From CAYNNP01 sp964398215 (GTDB lineage: Bacteria > Planctomycetota > Planctomycetia > Pirellulales > Pirellulaceae), in the NCBI GenBank assembly GCA_964398215.1, contig CAYNNP010000003.1:1-64000 (forward strand): DNA of 64,000 nt, read 5' to 3'. The translations under genes and the position numbers were made by a program. Below the pieces are notes generated by a model. The model searched no databases. It was not told where the DNA came from and was given only the letters and a program-made list of their open reading frames with translations. Positions 1 to 9,235 of this stretch are shown here, one piece after another. The stretch's first letter is position 1. Every line of letters begins with the position of its first letter.

Positions 1-82
1 GGCTGCTTGCCATCATGTTCTACGACTTGATACGGATTCGTTCGGATAATCGAACTCCACATACCTGTTTTCGATGCCGTGA
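1..82. other. Left edge, no gene seen
   Basis: These bases lie downstream of the esterase stop codon at 83-85. I see no open frame, hairpin with a T-run, or repeat here. Any gene further left begins or ends outside the window. Confidence 0.5.
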
Positions 83-1030
83 TTACTTTTCTGCGGCCGC
101 GTTGGGCTTGTTGCTCATTTTGGCTCGCTCGAAATTCTTAGCATGAAATTGGGCGATGGCCTGGCCTTCTTTTTCGTAGACGCCTTTTGCCGAATGCGAC
201 ACGCCTGCCACGATGATCTTTTCGTGCTTGATCCCGATTTCAGTTAAAAACTTCATGTACTCTAAGTTGTTTTCGTAGTTGAATCCCTTGTCGCCTACGT
301 AGATCATCCAACGTACTGGTGGAGATTTTGCTTGGGCGTACTGCCGTGCTAAATCCCAGGCGTTGTCACCTTTGGCAAAATGTAATTTGGGATTTTCGTA
401 TCCGTTTTCAGTGCTGATTCGTTTCTCTGTCGCGTACCCGCCACCGCCAGCCGCGGCGCTGCAGAACAGATCTGGGTATCGCAATGAAAGCCGCATCGTT
501 GCACGCCCACCTTGGGAAAACCCTTCCAATCCTCTTGCCTCACGTTTCGCGATCGTTCGATACGTTTTGTCGACATGCGGAATCAGTTCTTTGATAAACA
601 CGTCTGCCCCCTGAGCACTTGGGTCATCGGGCAAGTTGTAGTGGCTGACCGGACCACCGTTTGGGAAAACGTAGATCGCTGGGGCAAGCTTGTCGGTCTT
701 CATCATATCGAAAACCATTGCGCCGATCGGTGCGCCCTTCGCTTCACTGCCAGGGCGTCCACCATGCAAATAGTAAACCACTGGATAGCGGCGTTTCTTG
801 TCCGAGTGGTACTTGGGTGGCAAAACAATGTAGTAACCAACATCGACGCCTAGCGTCGAACTGCGAAACGTTTTGTGCTTCAAGCTCTTGGCCAACTTTG
901 GCGATTCATTGACCCAGCGAAAGGGAGCGTTCTTCTTTTTCTTTGTGGTCTTGGGTTTCTTTTCCTGAGCCGAAGCACCGACCGAAACGCACATGCATGC
1001 CAACAAGATTGCGGACGTTAAAACTTTCAT
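83..1030 (-). CDS. Secreted alpha/beta-hydrolase esterase
   Basis: Predicted exported esterase of the esterase D / feruloyl-esterase type, 315 residues. The first 22 residues look like a signal peptide (MKVLTS start, cut after GASAQ), followed by a lysine-rich stretch. The alpha/beta-hydrolase fold is suggested by VVYYLHGG near residue 85, the nucleophile elbow GFSQGG with Ser172, and candidate Asp247 (VGDKG) and His279 (GVSHS). Family members cut acyl esters, often on polysaccharides; the substrate here is unknown. The ATG at 1028-1030 is preferred because GGAGG lies ten bases upstream, whereas an in-frame TTG at 1039 sits directly against that site. The genes to its right lie on the same strand but are separated by 224 bases containing a palindrome. 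Confidence 0.85.
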   Translation of the reverse strand: MKVLTSAILLACMCVSVGASAQEKKPKTTKKKKNAPFRWVNESPKLAKSLKHKTFRSSTLGVDVGYYIVLPPKYHSDKKRRYPVVYYLHGGRPGSEAKGAPIGAMVFDMMKTDKLAPAIYVFPNGGPVSHYNLPDDPSAQGADVFIKELIPHVDKTYRTIAKREARGLEGFSQGGRATMRLSLRYPDLFCSAAAGGGGYATEKRISTENGYENPKLHFAKGDNAWDLARQYAQAKSPPVRWMIYVGDKGFNYENNLEYMKFLTEIGIKHEKIIVAGVSHSAKGVYEKEGQAIAQFHAKNFERAKMSNKPNAAAEK

Positions 1031-1129
1031 TGTCACCAAACCTCCAAGACGAGAATCTACCTGGCGAATGTCGTCAAGACTTTCGGCGATAGGCTGAAAT
1101 GGCCGAACGTCTTGAGGGAATATTTTTGT

Positions 1130-1204
1130 GAGCCGTTGGCGCTAGCCACGGGCCTCGAAGAGTTGCGTTATCACCACAAGGCCCGCGGCTAGCGCCGTCG
1201 GCTC
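1130..1204. repeat. Intergenic palindrome with 26-bp arms
   Basis: Two 26-base arms (1130-1155 and 1179-1204) are inverted copies with 23 of 26 positions matching, around a 23-base loop. The arms contain GGCGCTAGCC and GGCTAGCGCC. The flanks TATTTTTGTGAGCCGTT (left) and AAATCAACAAGCCCT (right) recur in rearranged order at 15971-16014, so this is a dispersed element. It lies between two minus-strand genes and has no T-run, so it is not an obvious intrinsic terminator. Confidence 0.75.
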
Positions 1205-1254
1205 AGAAAATCAACAAGCCCTGGCGCCTTTCGCTACGGTGCGCCCGGCTAAAG

Positions 1255-3162
1255 TTACGGCTTTGTAAACCGGTAAATGCATTCTCCGCGTGCACTTTCG
1301 GTTAAGTAATAGATCTCGCCGTCTTCATCTTCACCGAAGGCTAAAACGGGGATATTGTTCGGCAATACCTGCTCGTTCTTGATCGCTTTGCCTGATTGAC
1401 GATCGTAGGTCAAAGCCCAAATTTTGCCACTGACATAATCAGCGTACAGGTACTTGCCAACCAAGCCGGGAAGGCGGCTTCCGCGATACACTCGTCCGCC
1501 GGTAATCGATTTCCCGATCCGGTGATCGTATTCCCAAATCGGATCGATTGTCGGCGGTAGTCCGTCAATCGTTTTTCGATTTCCGAATGCGTACGAACCT
1601 TCTCGATTGCTCCAGCCGTAGTTCCCACCCTTCTTGATCACATTGACTTCTTCCCAAAGTTCTTGACCGACATCGCCCATCCACATGTCCTTGGTCTTGC
1701 GATCAAACGCGATCCGCCATGGATTGCGAACTCCTAGTGCATAGACCTCAGGCAAAGCTCCTGGTGTGCCAACGAATGGATTGTCCTTGGGTATACCGTA
1801 GTTTTTTCCGTCCGCTGGGTTGTCGACATCGATACGCAGTATCTTACCTAGCATCTGTCCCAGGTCTTGCCCGGAACCTATGGGGTCATTGCGTAGGCCA
1901 CCGTCACCAACTCCAACATACAAGTAACCGTCGGGACCAAACTCAGTCGAACCACCATTGTGATTTTGATAGGGCTCGGCAATGTCCAGCAGAATGTGCT
2001 CTGAATCGGGATCCGCAACACCGTCATCACCGACTGTGAATCGCGAAACGATCGAACGCTTATTGTCCGGATGCGAGTAATAGACATACAAGAATCCGTT
2101 GTCTTTGAATTTCGGATGCGGCGACAGGCCCAGCAGTCCTTGCTCGTTCGCACCTCGTGCACGCCAGTCATATACTTTTTCACGAAGGTCCAAAACCATC
2201 TGTGACTTAGTTACGCCCGGTTCATTTTTGAACGACCAAATGCCACCGTACTGCGATGCTGCGAACAAACGATTCGTACCATCACGTGACGGTGTAAGTT
2301 CTATCATTCGCATCTTTCTTAATTTCCCGTCCTCACTAACGGCCGACCATTTGTCCCACTTCAAATTCGGAAAAGCGTTTTCGCCGGTCATTTCCAAACT
2401 GCCGTCGATAGGTTGTTTTACGGATCCATCTTTATTCAGGACGCGTAGCTTGACGTTGCGGTACGAAACTAAGTTGCCGTGATCCTGAAGACAAATGTGT
2501 CCTTCGCCGGCACTGCCAAAGCCTTCGAATTTGGCAAACTTACTTTTTGCCACACGTTGATTCCAGTTCTTGTCGCCAAGTCTGAACCCGTAATAGTGCA
2601 CACCATTCATGCAGACTTCACACTGTTGGGTTTTGGAAATCCGAATGTACATTTGGTTCCACTCGCCAGTCTGACGCGTCGAATCTATCTCGCCTTTCTG
2701 AGGAGCCCATCTGGGAGCAACGGGCTGGTAAAGCTGGTACAACCAACCAGCTTTCTGCGGATCGTGCCCATCGACATTGTCTTGGACTTGAATTTCTGGC
2801 CCCGTTCGCCACGGCGGGCCATCGCCTTCGAGGACGTGGAACATGACGCCGCTGTTACCGCCCTTGCTGATTTTGTAATCCAGCAGCAATTCAAAATCGC
2901 TGTACTTTTTGTCGGTGATGATGTCGCCAGCGCCACGGTCGCTTCGAACCATTGCACCATCAACCACTTTCCAGCCATCTGAAACGGCGTCTTTTTTATA
3001 GTTGCGCCAGCCATCAAATGATTCGCCATTGAACAGCAATTGCCATCCGCTGCGCTGTTCGGCTTCTGTCAATTGGTTTGGAGTGGCGTCCGCGAATGCG
3101 ACACCGCCTACCATCAAACAGGCGACAGTACACAGGCCGCCAAGTTTTGTTGTCTGTCTCAT
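1255..3162 (-). CDS. DUF1080 plus glucose/sorbosone dehydrogenase-like fusion protein
   Basis: Exported two-domain protein of 635 residues. A signal peptide (about residues 1-25, ending AFADA) is followed by a DUF1080 (3-keto-disaccharide hydrolase type) jelly-roll at about 35-240, starting LFNGESFDGW and including SGVMFHVLE. From about residue 265 to the end is a six-bladed glucose/sorbosone dehydrogenase (GSDH) propeller with GLLGLSPHPKF, NHNGG, GPDGYLYVGVGDGG and ALGVRNPWR. DUF1080 domains bind or cleave sugars, and GSDH propellers oxidise sugars with PQQ in characterised members, so a periplasmic carbohydrate-processing role is likely. The exact reaction is not shown. It lies 36 bases downstream of the SGNH-DUF1080 gene and is probably co-transcribed with it. 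Confidence 0.9.
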   Translation of the reverse strand: MRQTTKLGGLCTVACLMVGGVAFADATPNQLTEAEQRSGWQLLFNGESFDGWRNYKKDAVSDGWKVVDGAMVRSDRGAGDIITDKKYSDFELLLDYKISKGGNSGVMFHVLEGDGPPWRTGPEIQVQDNVDGHDPQKAGWLYQLYQPVAPRWAPQKGEIDSTRQTGEWNQMYIRISKTQQCEVCMNGVHYYGFRLGDKNWNQRVAKSKFAKFEGFGSAGEGHICLQDHGNLVSYRNVKLRVLNKDGSVKQPIDGSLEMTGENAFPNLKWDKWSAVSEDGKLRKMRMIELTPSRDGTNRLFAASQYGGIWSFKNEPGVTKSQMVLDLREKVYDWRARGANEQGLLGLSPHPKFKDNGFLYVYYSHPDNKRSIVSRFTVGDDGVADPDSEHILLDIAEPYQNHNGGSTEFGPDGYLYVGVGDGGLRNDPIGSGQDLGQMLGKILRIDVDNPADGKNYGIPKDNPFVGTPGALPEVYALGVRNPWRIAFDRKTKDMWMGDVGQELWEEVNVIKKGGNYGWSNREGSYAFGNRKTIDGLPPTIDPIWEYDHRIGKSITGGRVYRGSRLPGLVGKYLYADYVSGKIWALTYDRQSGKAIKNEQVLPNNIPVLAFGEDEDGEIYYLTESARGECIYRFTKP

Positions 3163-3198
3163 TTGTAAACTCTCATGTTGAGGTTTTGATTGATTGAT

Positions 3199-4560
3199 CT
3201 AATCCGCTTGTTTGATTCGAATCCGACGATACTCGACTTGTCCTCGGTCACCTTCCAAGCCAATGGGGCCCTTCTTGGTGGGTACCTTCATCGCTTTTTC
3301 GATCACTTCTCCATTGCAGGTGACCAAAGCTGTTTCGCCCTTCACTTTGATGATGATCTCATTCCAGTGACCGGAACGGTATTTTTTTAGTTTCTTGTAA
3401 GGACCTGCCAACGCAAAGTCACGACATTGCAGTTGAGGTCCACGCAGAAAGATTCCACTGTCGGCGTTGGGTGTTGCCCGAAACTCAAGAATCAATTCAA
3501 AGTCACCGGCGAATTCTTTTTGCGTCCAAATCTGTTGGATCTTCCGGCCTTCGGGAGGCGTCATCACCACAAGCCTGCCATTGTTCGCTAGATAGCGACC
3601 CTCTGGTGTTACCGTTTTGTCATCGAACATGACTGGTTCGTCAACAAACGGCCAAGCGGGTGCATCCTTGCTGCGGCTTTGCCAACGGGCGGCCGACTTG
3701 CGCATTTGATCCGACGTGCGTCGGTAGCCCCAACCATCCAAGTCTTCTCCGTTGAACAGTTTTTCAAAGCCTTGCTCGCACTGAAAGTCGTCAGCTTTTG
3801 TTGGCATCAGCCCTTTGGATTCTAAGACCGGTTTTAGTGCCAGTTCCCACTTTTCATATCCAAGTTTGTTTGGGTGAAGTAGGTCCGGAAACTCCTCTTT
3901 TTTTGCGTCGCCAGCTTTGTTGGCGAACAGCGTCCATGTGTCCAAGACTGTGATTTGTGAATCGCCTTTCACAGCGGCAGCACACAGCTGGTTGATCTTC
4001 TTGATTTTTTCTACTGGTCGTCGCATGCCTGCGCTGCTTGGGAAAACGTGACACCAAATGATTGGCATCTTTGGATTGGACTTCTTTAGCGCTCCGATGA
4101 TCAACTGTACGTTGCCGGCAATCGTTTCAGGTTCCGCTTTCTCTTCCAAGTCATTGGTTCCCATCAGCATGACGACCGCTGCAGGCTCCAAATCCAAAAT
4201 GTCTTCTTTCAGTCGCAGCAGCATTCCGCGTGTTGTATCGCCACTGATGCCACGGTTGGCAGCGTTCATGCCAGCGAACGCGCCACCGAAATCGTCCGAC
4301 CAACCTTGGGTGATCGAATCACCAAGAAACACGACGGACCCTTTCTTGGCTTCCGCGTTTTTTGCAAATGAGGTTCGGCGCTCATTCCATACATCCTGGA
4401 ACCAAGGGTAGCGCCGAATGGGACCATCACCTGCCAACCCCTCGTCGGTTTCCGGCAAAACGAATTGAGCAGCCGGTTTTTCTTGTGCCGAAACATCGCC
4501 AATCAGAAACCCAACCAACATGGCTGCCGCTAGGTACACAAGCTTTCTTTGCATCATCAT
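3199..4560 (-). CDS. SGNH/GDSL hydrolase fused to DUF1080 domain
   Basis: Exported bifunctional protein of 453 residues. After a signal peptide (about 1-25) comes an SGNH hydrolase domain at about 50-250. Its four blocks are visible: FLGDSIT with Ser82, NRGISGDTT, MGTND with Asn136, and DLLHP with Asp226 and His229. This resembles the platelet-activating-factor acetylhydrolase-like / acetylxylan esterase branch, which removes acetyl groups from sugars. Residues about 265-453 form a DUF1080 domain (LFNGEDLDGWGY, SGIFLRGPQLQ). Three consecutive ATG codons at 4552-4560 make the exact start ambiguous. Pairing a deacetylase with a sugar-acting domain, next to a DUF1080-GSDH gene, suggests stepwise processing of an acetylated glycan. 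Confidence 0.9.
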   Translation of the reverse strand: MMMQRKLVYLAAAMLVGFLIGDVSAQEKPAAQFVLPETDEGLAGDGPIRRYPWFQDVWNERRTSFAKNAEAKKGSVVFLGDSITQGWSDDFGGAFAGMNAANRGISGDTTRGMLLRLKEDILDLEPAAVVMLMGTNDLEEKAEPETIAGNVQLIIGALKKSNPKMPIIWCHVFPSSAGMRRPVEKIKKINQLCAAAVKGDSQITVLDTWTLFANKAGDAKKEEFPDLLHPNKLGYEKWELALKPVLESKGLMPTKADDFQCEQGFEKLFNGEDLDGWGYRRTSDQMRKSAARWQSRSKDAPAWPFVDEPVMFDDKTVTPEGRYLANNGRLVVMTPPEGRKIQQIWTQKEFAGDFELILEFRATPNADSGIFLRGPQLQCRDFALAGPYKKLKKYRSGHWNEIIIKVKGETALVTCNGEVIEKAMKVPTKKGPIGLEGDRGQVEYRRIRIKQAD

Positions 4561-4626
4561 TTATCATTAAAGGGGAACTGGAACCGCAGGTAGTCTACAC
4601 AGCGATGATTGCGTTGGCACTCAGGT

Positions 4627-4905
4627 TCAATTCAGAACCCAATATAGGCCAAAAATCGCGATCAAATTGGCTACTACCGCCAAGGCAAACCAAATCCGAT
4701 ACGAGAGTTTTTGCGTCTTGTGCCGGATTGTTCGTCCCATCAAGACCGCGCCTGGCCAGCCGCCAAGTGCCGACCATGTCAGTAACGTGTTCTCTGATAT
4801 TCGTCTGCGCTGTGCCGCAGCTGACCGCTTGTCCAGATAGTACATCGCAGCGGTGATCAAACTTGCAATCACAATCCAACCGCCCAGGATCCAAAAAGAC
4901 ATCAT
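4627..4905 (-). CDS. DUF1294 family small membrane protein
   Basis: Small integral membrane protein of 92 residues with about three hydrophobic segments (roughly 4-22, 40-57 and 72-90). The central GGWPGAVLMGR followed by RHKTQKLSYR matches the DUF1294 signature (GG.PGA...R.K..K..F). Function is unknown for the family. Other frames are open over the same bases, but only this one gives the conserved motif and membrane pattern. It stands between two exported hydrolase genes on the same strand. Confidence 0.8.
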   Translation of the reverse strand: MMSFWILGGWIVIASLITAAMYYLDKRSAAAQRRRISENTLLTWSALGGWPGAVLMGRTIRHKTQKLSYRIWFALAVVANLIAIFGLYWVLN

Positions 4906-4970
4906 GAATCGATTCTATTGGGCATGAATTTTTCCTGCTGGTGAAAAGATGTGCACGCAATCACAGTTCA

Positions 4971-7007
4971 CTAGGGCTTGAGCTGCCATTGTTCGTCAAA
5001 GAAACCTTCAGCCATGACCTTGCCCGCGAATATTCCATCCTCGGCACCATCCACTTTCAAGACAGCCCAGTCCGGTAGCATCGCGATCTGCCGTGAATTG
5101 CTGACGTTGGAAAATTCACGGAATGTCATTCCACTATTGGCAACGATATACCGGTCTGGGTTCAACGGATTGGGATAACAGAACACAGGCACGTTGACCG
5201 TCGGTTTGAATTTTTCCTTGCCAACCCTAATCTCGTCCTTGGTCCATACGATTGGCAAATCAGCTCTGACGCGTGACAAAAACCTGTTGCTAGAGAAATC
5301 ACCAAAGCAAATCAGATTGCAATTCTCAATTTGCTCGTCCGTCAAATCACGATCATTCACCACTCGAATTTCGCCGCGCATCAATCGAGACCATCGGCTC
5401 TTTGCGTACGCCAACTCGCGATCAATCCAACGTTGAACCACACCATGAGCGGCAGGCCTGCTGGGTAGAACGAATAGAAACCGATCGCAAAAGGCGTCAT
5501 CGATCGGTCCTTGGATGCCGGGTCGCTTGCGAAGCGATTTTGGATTGGAATCGATCGCCCAATCACCGTCTTTGACAAAGTGTCCTTGAAACCCAGGCCT
5601 CTTTGGGTCTTGGTCCATGATTGTTGACAACGTTTGATTCAACACGAGGTCGATTGATTCTCCACCCTTCCAGCCACTCTCTGAAAAATCGAGTGCAAAA
5701 TGGGTGACTCCATTACTCGTCGCGACGCGAACGCGCCCCTTAGAGTCAATCGACGCCTTCACGTTTGCCGGCGCCCAATGACGCTGCAAGCCCGTGATCG
5801 ATATCCACGCCGCTTTGCTGTAGCGAGTTGTGAAAGTCGTGAAGTCGATTTTTCGCCGTGGCCGATCGCTAGCGGACGCTTCTGCTGCCCACTCGTCTAG
5901 CTGCTTGCCAATGATCTCTTTCGAAGGATCATCGATCTTGTGTCCCATTTTCGCACCGATCACATGCGGCCAATCTACACCGGCAGATTTGGATGCCGCA
6001 TGAGCTCGTTCAGCTGCTTTGCGTTGCTTATCGACTTCGCCGCTGTAACCGATCATCTTGGTGTTGGAAAAATTGGCGACCCACGGGAGCACGTCGTACA
6101 GATTCAACAGCTTGGTACGCTCAACAGAGAAATCGTATGGCTTCTTTTCTGTCCAGCCTTGGTAGTCAACGGTATCGATGAATCCAGCGCCTGGGTTGGC
6201 CGCAAACCAATTCGTGGGATTGTGAGCGGCCAAGTGCCAGCACCCCGCGCCGCCCATCGAAAATCCTCGGATCGCGACGCGGCGGGAATCCACCGGCAAC
6301 TGATCGCTCACGTGCTTGATTGATTCGTACACATCGGTTTCGCCTGCGAATTTGAACGCGTTGCAGTGACGACCAAATGGGTGCAAGACGATCGTGTTCT
6401 TGGGCGCGTACTGGCCAAGCTTGGTCAATCGTTCGGTCAAAAACGGCACTTCCGTTTTCGTGTCACCTCTGCCGTGCAACCAAACGTCCAACCGGTACGA
6501 TTGGTCATTGTTTGGTTTGAAACCAGCCGGCAGGACAAGCCCATAAGGCTGGACCGAGTCATCGATTCGCGAAACGAATCCACCAACCAACATTTGCGGT
6601 TCGGTTTCGTTGGGTGTGAACCCCAGCAACTCCATTCCGCGCCGGCCATCGACGGCAGCTTTCAAGCGTTGACCTGCCAGTTCCAAAAGTTCGGCAGCGT
6701 GCTTGGTTTGGTTTTTCTTGAAAAAAAGATTCTGAGTCAGAGCCAAATCAACCGCGCGAATCAATACCTCGACATCAGGCGACCATGCTTGTGGATCGCT
6801 CGAGGCTGCCTTGGCAACGTTCAAACGATCGGTCAGCTGTTCGACGGACCGCGAAAGCTGAGCACGCTCTTTGCCTCCGATCTCGATGCCTGCTGGTGGT
6901 AGTTTCTTATACTGCTGGGCCAACGACTCATTTGAGCCAAGCGACCAACATAGGAAAGCAAATAGGGTCAGACACAGAGCATTCTGGCGGTTCGTCAGGG
7001 TAAACAT
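4971..7007 (-). CDS. Exported alpha/beta-hydrolase (prolyl-oligopeptidase-like esterase)
   Basis: Large exported hydrolase of 678 residues. The signal peptide is MFTLTNRQ... with a hydrophobic core ending near SLAQQ (about residue 32). Residues about 150-385 contain an alpha/beta-hydrolase domain: DVWLHGRGD, the elbow RGFSMGG with Ser250, and a candidate His in AKMGHKIDD. The remaining 290 residues are a C-terminal region I cannot assign to a named domain. It reads like the planctomycete group annotated as alpha/beta-hydrolase or putative esterase. I chose the ATG at 7005-7007 because it begins a proper signal peptide and lies just after the hisA stop; an ATG at 7028 would overlap hisA. Likely co-transcribed with hisA. 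Confidence 0.85.
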   Translation of the reverse strand: MFTLTNRQNALCLTLFAFLCWSLGSNESLAQQYKKLPPAGIEIGGKERAQLSRSVEQLTDRLNVAKAASSDPQAWSPDVEVLIRAVDLALTQNLFFKKNQTKHAAELLELAGQRLKAAVDGRRGMELLGFTPNETEPQMLVGGFVSRIDDSVQPYGLVLPAGFKPNNDQSYRLDVWLHGRGDTKTEVPFLTERLTKLGQYAPKNTIVLHPFGRHCNAFKFAGETDVYESIKHVSDQLPVDSRRVAIRGFSMGGAGCWHLAAHNPTNWFAANPGAGFIDTVDYQGWTEKKPYDFSVERTKLLNLYDVLPWVANFSNTKMIGYSGEVDKQRKAAERAHAASKSAGVDWPHVIGAKMGHKIDDPSKEIIGKQLDEWAAEASASDRPRRKIDFTTFTTRYSKAAWISITGLQRHWAPANVKASIDSKGRVRVATSNGVTHFALDFSESGWKGGESIDLVLNQTLSTIMDQDPKRPGFQGHFVKDGDWAIDSNPKSLRKRPGIQGPIDDAFCDRFLFVLPSRPAAHGVVQRWIDRELAYAKSRWSRLMRGEIRVVNDRDLTDEQIENCNLICFGDFSSNRFLSRVRADLPIVWTKDEIRVGKEKFKPTVNVPVFCYPNPLNPDRYIVANSGMTFREFSNVSNSRQIAMLPDWAVLKVDGAEDGIFAGKVMAEGFFDEQWQLKP

Positions 7008-7011
7008 TCGG

Positions 7012-7785
7012 TTAACGATCTCCGGCAATATCCAATACTTCTTCTAGTTTCATTACCCCATCATAAATCGAACGACCGACGATTGCCGCAGGCATTTCCA
7101 TTTGTACCAAACGCCGCACATCGTCCAGTGTTGTAACACCACCGCTAGCGACCAGTGGAATATCCGTCGCACTTGCCATTTGCGCCAGGCCATCGAAATT
7201 CGGGCCACGCATCATGCCGTCACGAGCGATATCGGTGTAAACGATCGCGGCAATGTGCTGGGTGCGGCTTCGCAAGTCCTGGGCCAGATCTACTGCTGGA
7301 GTGGAACTTGTTTCCAACCATCCGTCAGTCGCCACCATCCCATCACGCGCGTCGATTCCTGCAACCAACTTGCCTGGATACTTGTCTGCCATTTCAGCAA
7401 ACCAAGCGGGCTGTTTCAGCGCGGCGGAGCCAACCACCAATCGGTTCAAACCAATTTCCAGCAACGACTTGATGGCTTCTTCATCGCGGACGCCGCCCCC
7501 CAGTTGGCAGGGCAGTCCAGTAGCTTCCAGGATGCGCGCGACGGCTGCACGGTTCGATGCAGAATCGTCACCGCGCGCAGCATCCAGATCGACCAAATGC
7601 AAGCGTTTGGCACCGGCGGCTTGCCAGCGTTTTGCAAATGTCACTGGGTCGTCACCAAACGTAGTCTGTTGTTCATAATCGCCTTGGCGAAGCCGGACGG
7701 GCTTGCCTTCACGAAGGTCAATGGCGGGCCAAATCTCCAACGTTTTCTCCTCAAGGACTGGCTGGACCAATTTAATTTCAACCAT
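7012..7785 (-). CDS. hisA: Phosphoribosylformimino-AICAR ribotide isomerase
   Basis: Cytoplasmic (beta/alpha)8-barrel enzyme of histidine biosynthesis, converting ProFAR to PRFAR. The signature N-terminus PAIDLREGKPVRLRQGDY carries the first catalytic Asp, and the second is in YTDIARDGM. GGGVRDEEAI and ASGGVTTLDD are the phosphate-binding loops. From the ATG at 7783-7785 it is 257 residues. That start leaves a 14-residue lead before LEIWPAIDL, slightly longer than usual. An upstream ATG at 7899 would add 38 non-conserved residues, which I reject. No other his genes are nearby. The downstream esterase begins five bases after the stop, so the two are probably one transcript. Confidence 0.95.
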   Translation of the reverse strand: MVEIKLVQPVLEEKTLEIWPAIDLREGKPVRLRQGDYEQQTTFGDDPVTFAKRWQAAGAKRLHLVDLDAARGDDSASNRAAVARILEATGLPCQLGGGVRDEEAIKSLLEIGLNRLVVGSAALKQPAWFAEMADKYPGKLVAGIDARDGMVATDGWLETSSTPAVDLAQDLRSRTQHIAAIVYTDIARDGMMRGPNFDGLAQMASATDIPLVASGGVTTLDDVRRLVQMEMPAAIVGRSIYDGVMKLEEVLDIAGDR

Positions 7786-8026
7786 AAAGGATAGCTTGGC
7801 GAACCAAAGTCTGAACCCCGCCAGGAATCTGGCTCCCTGAGGGTCAATCGCAGCAGAGATTCTGGTTGCTGGCCGCTGGCGGCGAATGAAACCCAGCAAT
7901 CAGTGAACAAAAGCGACCGAAGAATCGCTGTAGATCCTGGCAAACTTTGACGATAAAAACGAATACACTCCAGCGCGTTTATCGCAAATCAGGCTTTCAA
8001 ACCACTCTATCGGTCAAGGATGACAG

Positions 8027-8980
8027 ATGCCAGCAAAGGAACCACGATCGCGACGTCGGTACGTCGACATGTGGGCGTTGCCTGGTATTCACCCCAGCAA
8101 TGTCGAGTTTCTGCAGAAGCTGAAGACTGCTGATGCGAACCAGTTCACTACCCACATGGACTGCATTGGAACGGTGTCTGAAGAGGACTCCGAATCTGGC
8201 AAATGGGAAAAGACTCACTTGGTTGGGATCCGTACCGATGTTTGGAAACCAGACGATGAAGAGCTGGAGTGTGCTCTGTGCAGCATGCAAGACAAACGCC
8301 GTGCAGAGATCAAAAAGTCCATCAAGCGTTCGGGGCGTCTGAGTAATAAGCAGACCACGCGTTTGGATCAAGAACTTGCCGATGACGATTTGATGAAACT
8401 CAAAGCGTCCGACATCGAAGCCAGACGTTTGGTGTTGAAACTTTTCAAAACAACGGGCGAACGTGTTCGCTGGGTTGGCACGATCGAAGAGATCACGACC
8501 ACCGAAGTACACCACTCGATTGGCAGCAATCGATCGTTGCTTTCGTTTTCGGTCATGTTGCCAAGAACAAAGTTTGTCACACCGATTCAACAGAACCATC
8601 GTACGTTTCGCATCCCATCGGTGTTCACGTTTTGCTTTTACGATGAAAGCCGAATGTGGAACCTGGTGATCAAGCGGCGGTGGGTTTCCATCGGCGCGGA
8701 CTTTGATGTTGAAGCTGACGGTCAGTCAATTGGCGAAATCGATGGACGCTTATTTAGTTTTGGCAGTGATAGCTACATTGACTTAGAGCCCCATCCGCTG
8801 TGCGAGAGCACCCATTTCATGGACCTGATGACTCTGTTCGCTAGTTCGGTTGGTTACCACAAAGCGATGCGGCGCAGTGTTGCCAGGCGAGTCGAAGCAG
8901 CGCTCAACGGCGAGTCTCACCGCCATGTTATCGCGAAAGAAGAACTAAGACTGCGGCACAATGGCCGGGCCGCTGCCTAG
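8027..8980 (+). CDS. Uncharacterised protein, possible LURP-one/tubby-C-like domain
   Basis: Cytoplasmic-looking protein of 317 residues with no signal peptide or membrane segment. The N-terminal half is charged (KKSIKRSGRL, LDQELADDD). The stretch at about 205-270, with LVIKRRWVSIGADFDV, a DGQSIGEIDG turn and DSYIDLEPHPL, resembles the strand pattern of LURP-one-related (tubby C-like) domains, where a dydI-dGn-v pattern follows a hydrophobic strand. That match is from memory and weak. Function is unknown. The ATG at 8027 is preceded by AAGGA with six intervening bases, a good ribosome-binding site. It is divergent from hisA across 241 bases. Confidence 0.6.
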   Translation: MPAKEPRSRRRYVDMWALPGIHPSNVEFLQKLKTADANQFTTHMDCIGTVSEEDSESGKWEKTHLVGIRTDVWKPDDEELECALCSMQDKRRAEIKKSIKRSGRLSNKQTTRLDQELADDDLMKLKASDIEARRLVLKLFKTTGERVRWVGTIEEITTTEVHHSIGSNRSLLSFSVMLPRTKFVTPIQQNHRTFRIPSVFTFCFYDESRMWNLVIKRRWVSIGADFDVEADGQSIGEIDGRLFSFGSDSYIDLEPHPLCESTHFMDLMTLFASSVGYHKAMRRSVARRVEAALNGESHRHVIAKEELRLRHNGRAAA

Positions 8981-9090
8981 GCGTTCAAAGAGTGATATGG
9001 CTAGAGCTGCGAATGCGGGAGTAGGGAGATGGCAAAGCCGGCTCAGCAGCAGCCACCAACGTTGAATAATTGGCTGAACCAACCACGGCC

Positions 9091-9235
9091 TCAGTAGGCG
9101 GCCGTCGTTTTCGTCTGAAACGCTTTCGTTGCTGCGATGTTCTGAATCATGCTTCGCAGCGTCGCTCCATCGCGTTTGGCAGCCGCGACCACGTTATCGA
9201 TTGCTTCGCGATCCGTACCCTCCACGGGGCGGCCG
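9091..9235 (-). CDS. C-terminal fragment of DUF1592/DUF1588/DUF1585 protein, cut by assembly gap
   Basis: Only the last 47 residues are present. They read GRPVEGTDREAIDNVVAA, then LRSMIQNIAATKAFQ to the end. This matches the end of DUF1585, the C-terminal domain of large exported planctomycete cytochrome-associated proteins (DUF1592-DUF1588-DUF1585), whose usual ending is a GR-x-E-x-x-D-x-x-AVD helix followed by sLI-x-x-I-x-S-x-x-F. In such proteins a PSCyt-type c-heme domain usually precedes. The upstream several hundred residues would lie in or beyond the N run at 9236. Confidence 0.65.

Noticed and set aside
4595..4960. 121-residue frame overlapping the DUF1294 gene
   Set aside because: The overlapping DUF1294 frame has the family motif and membrane helices, and this one has neither.
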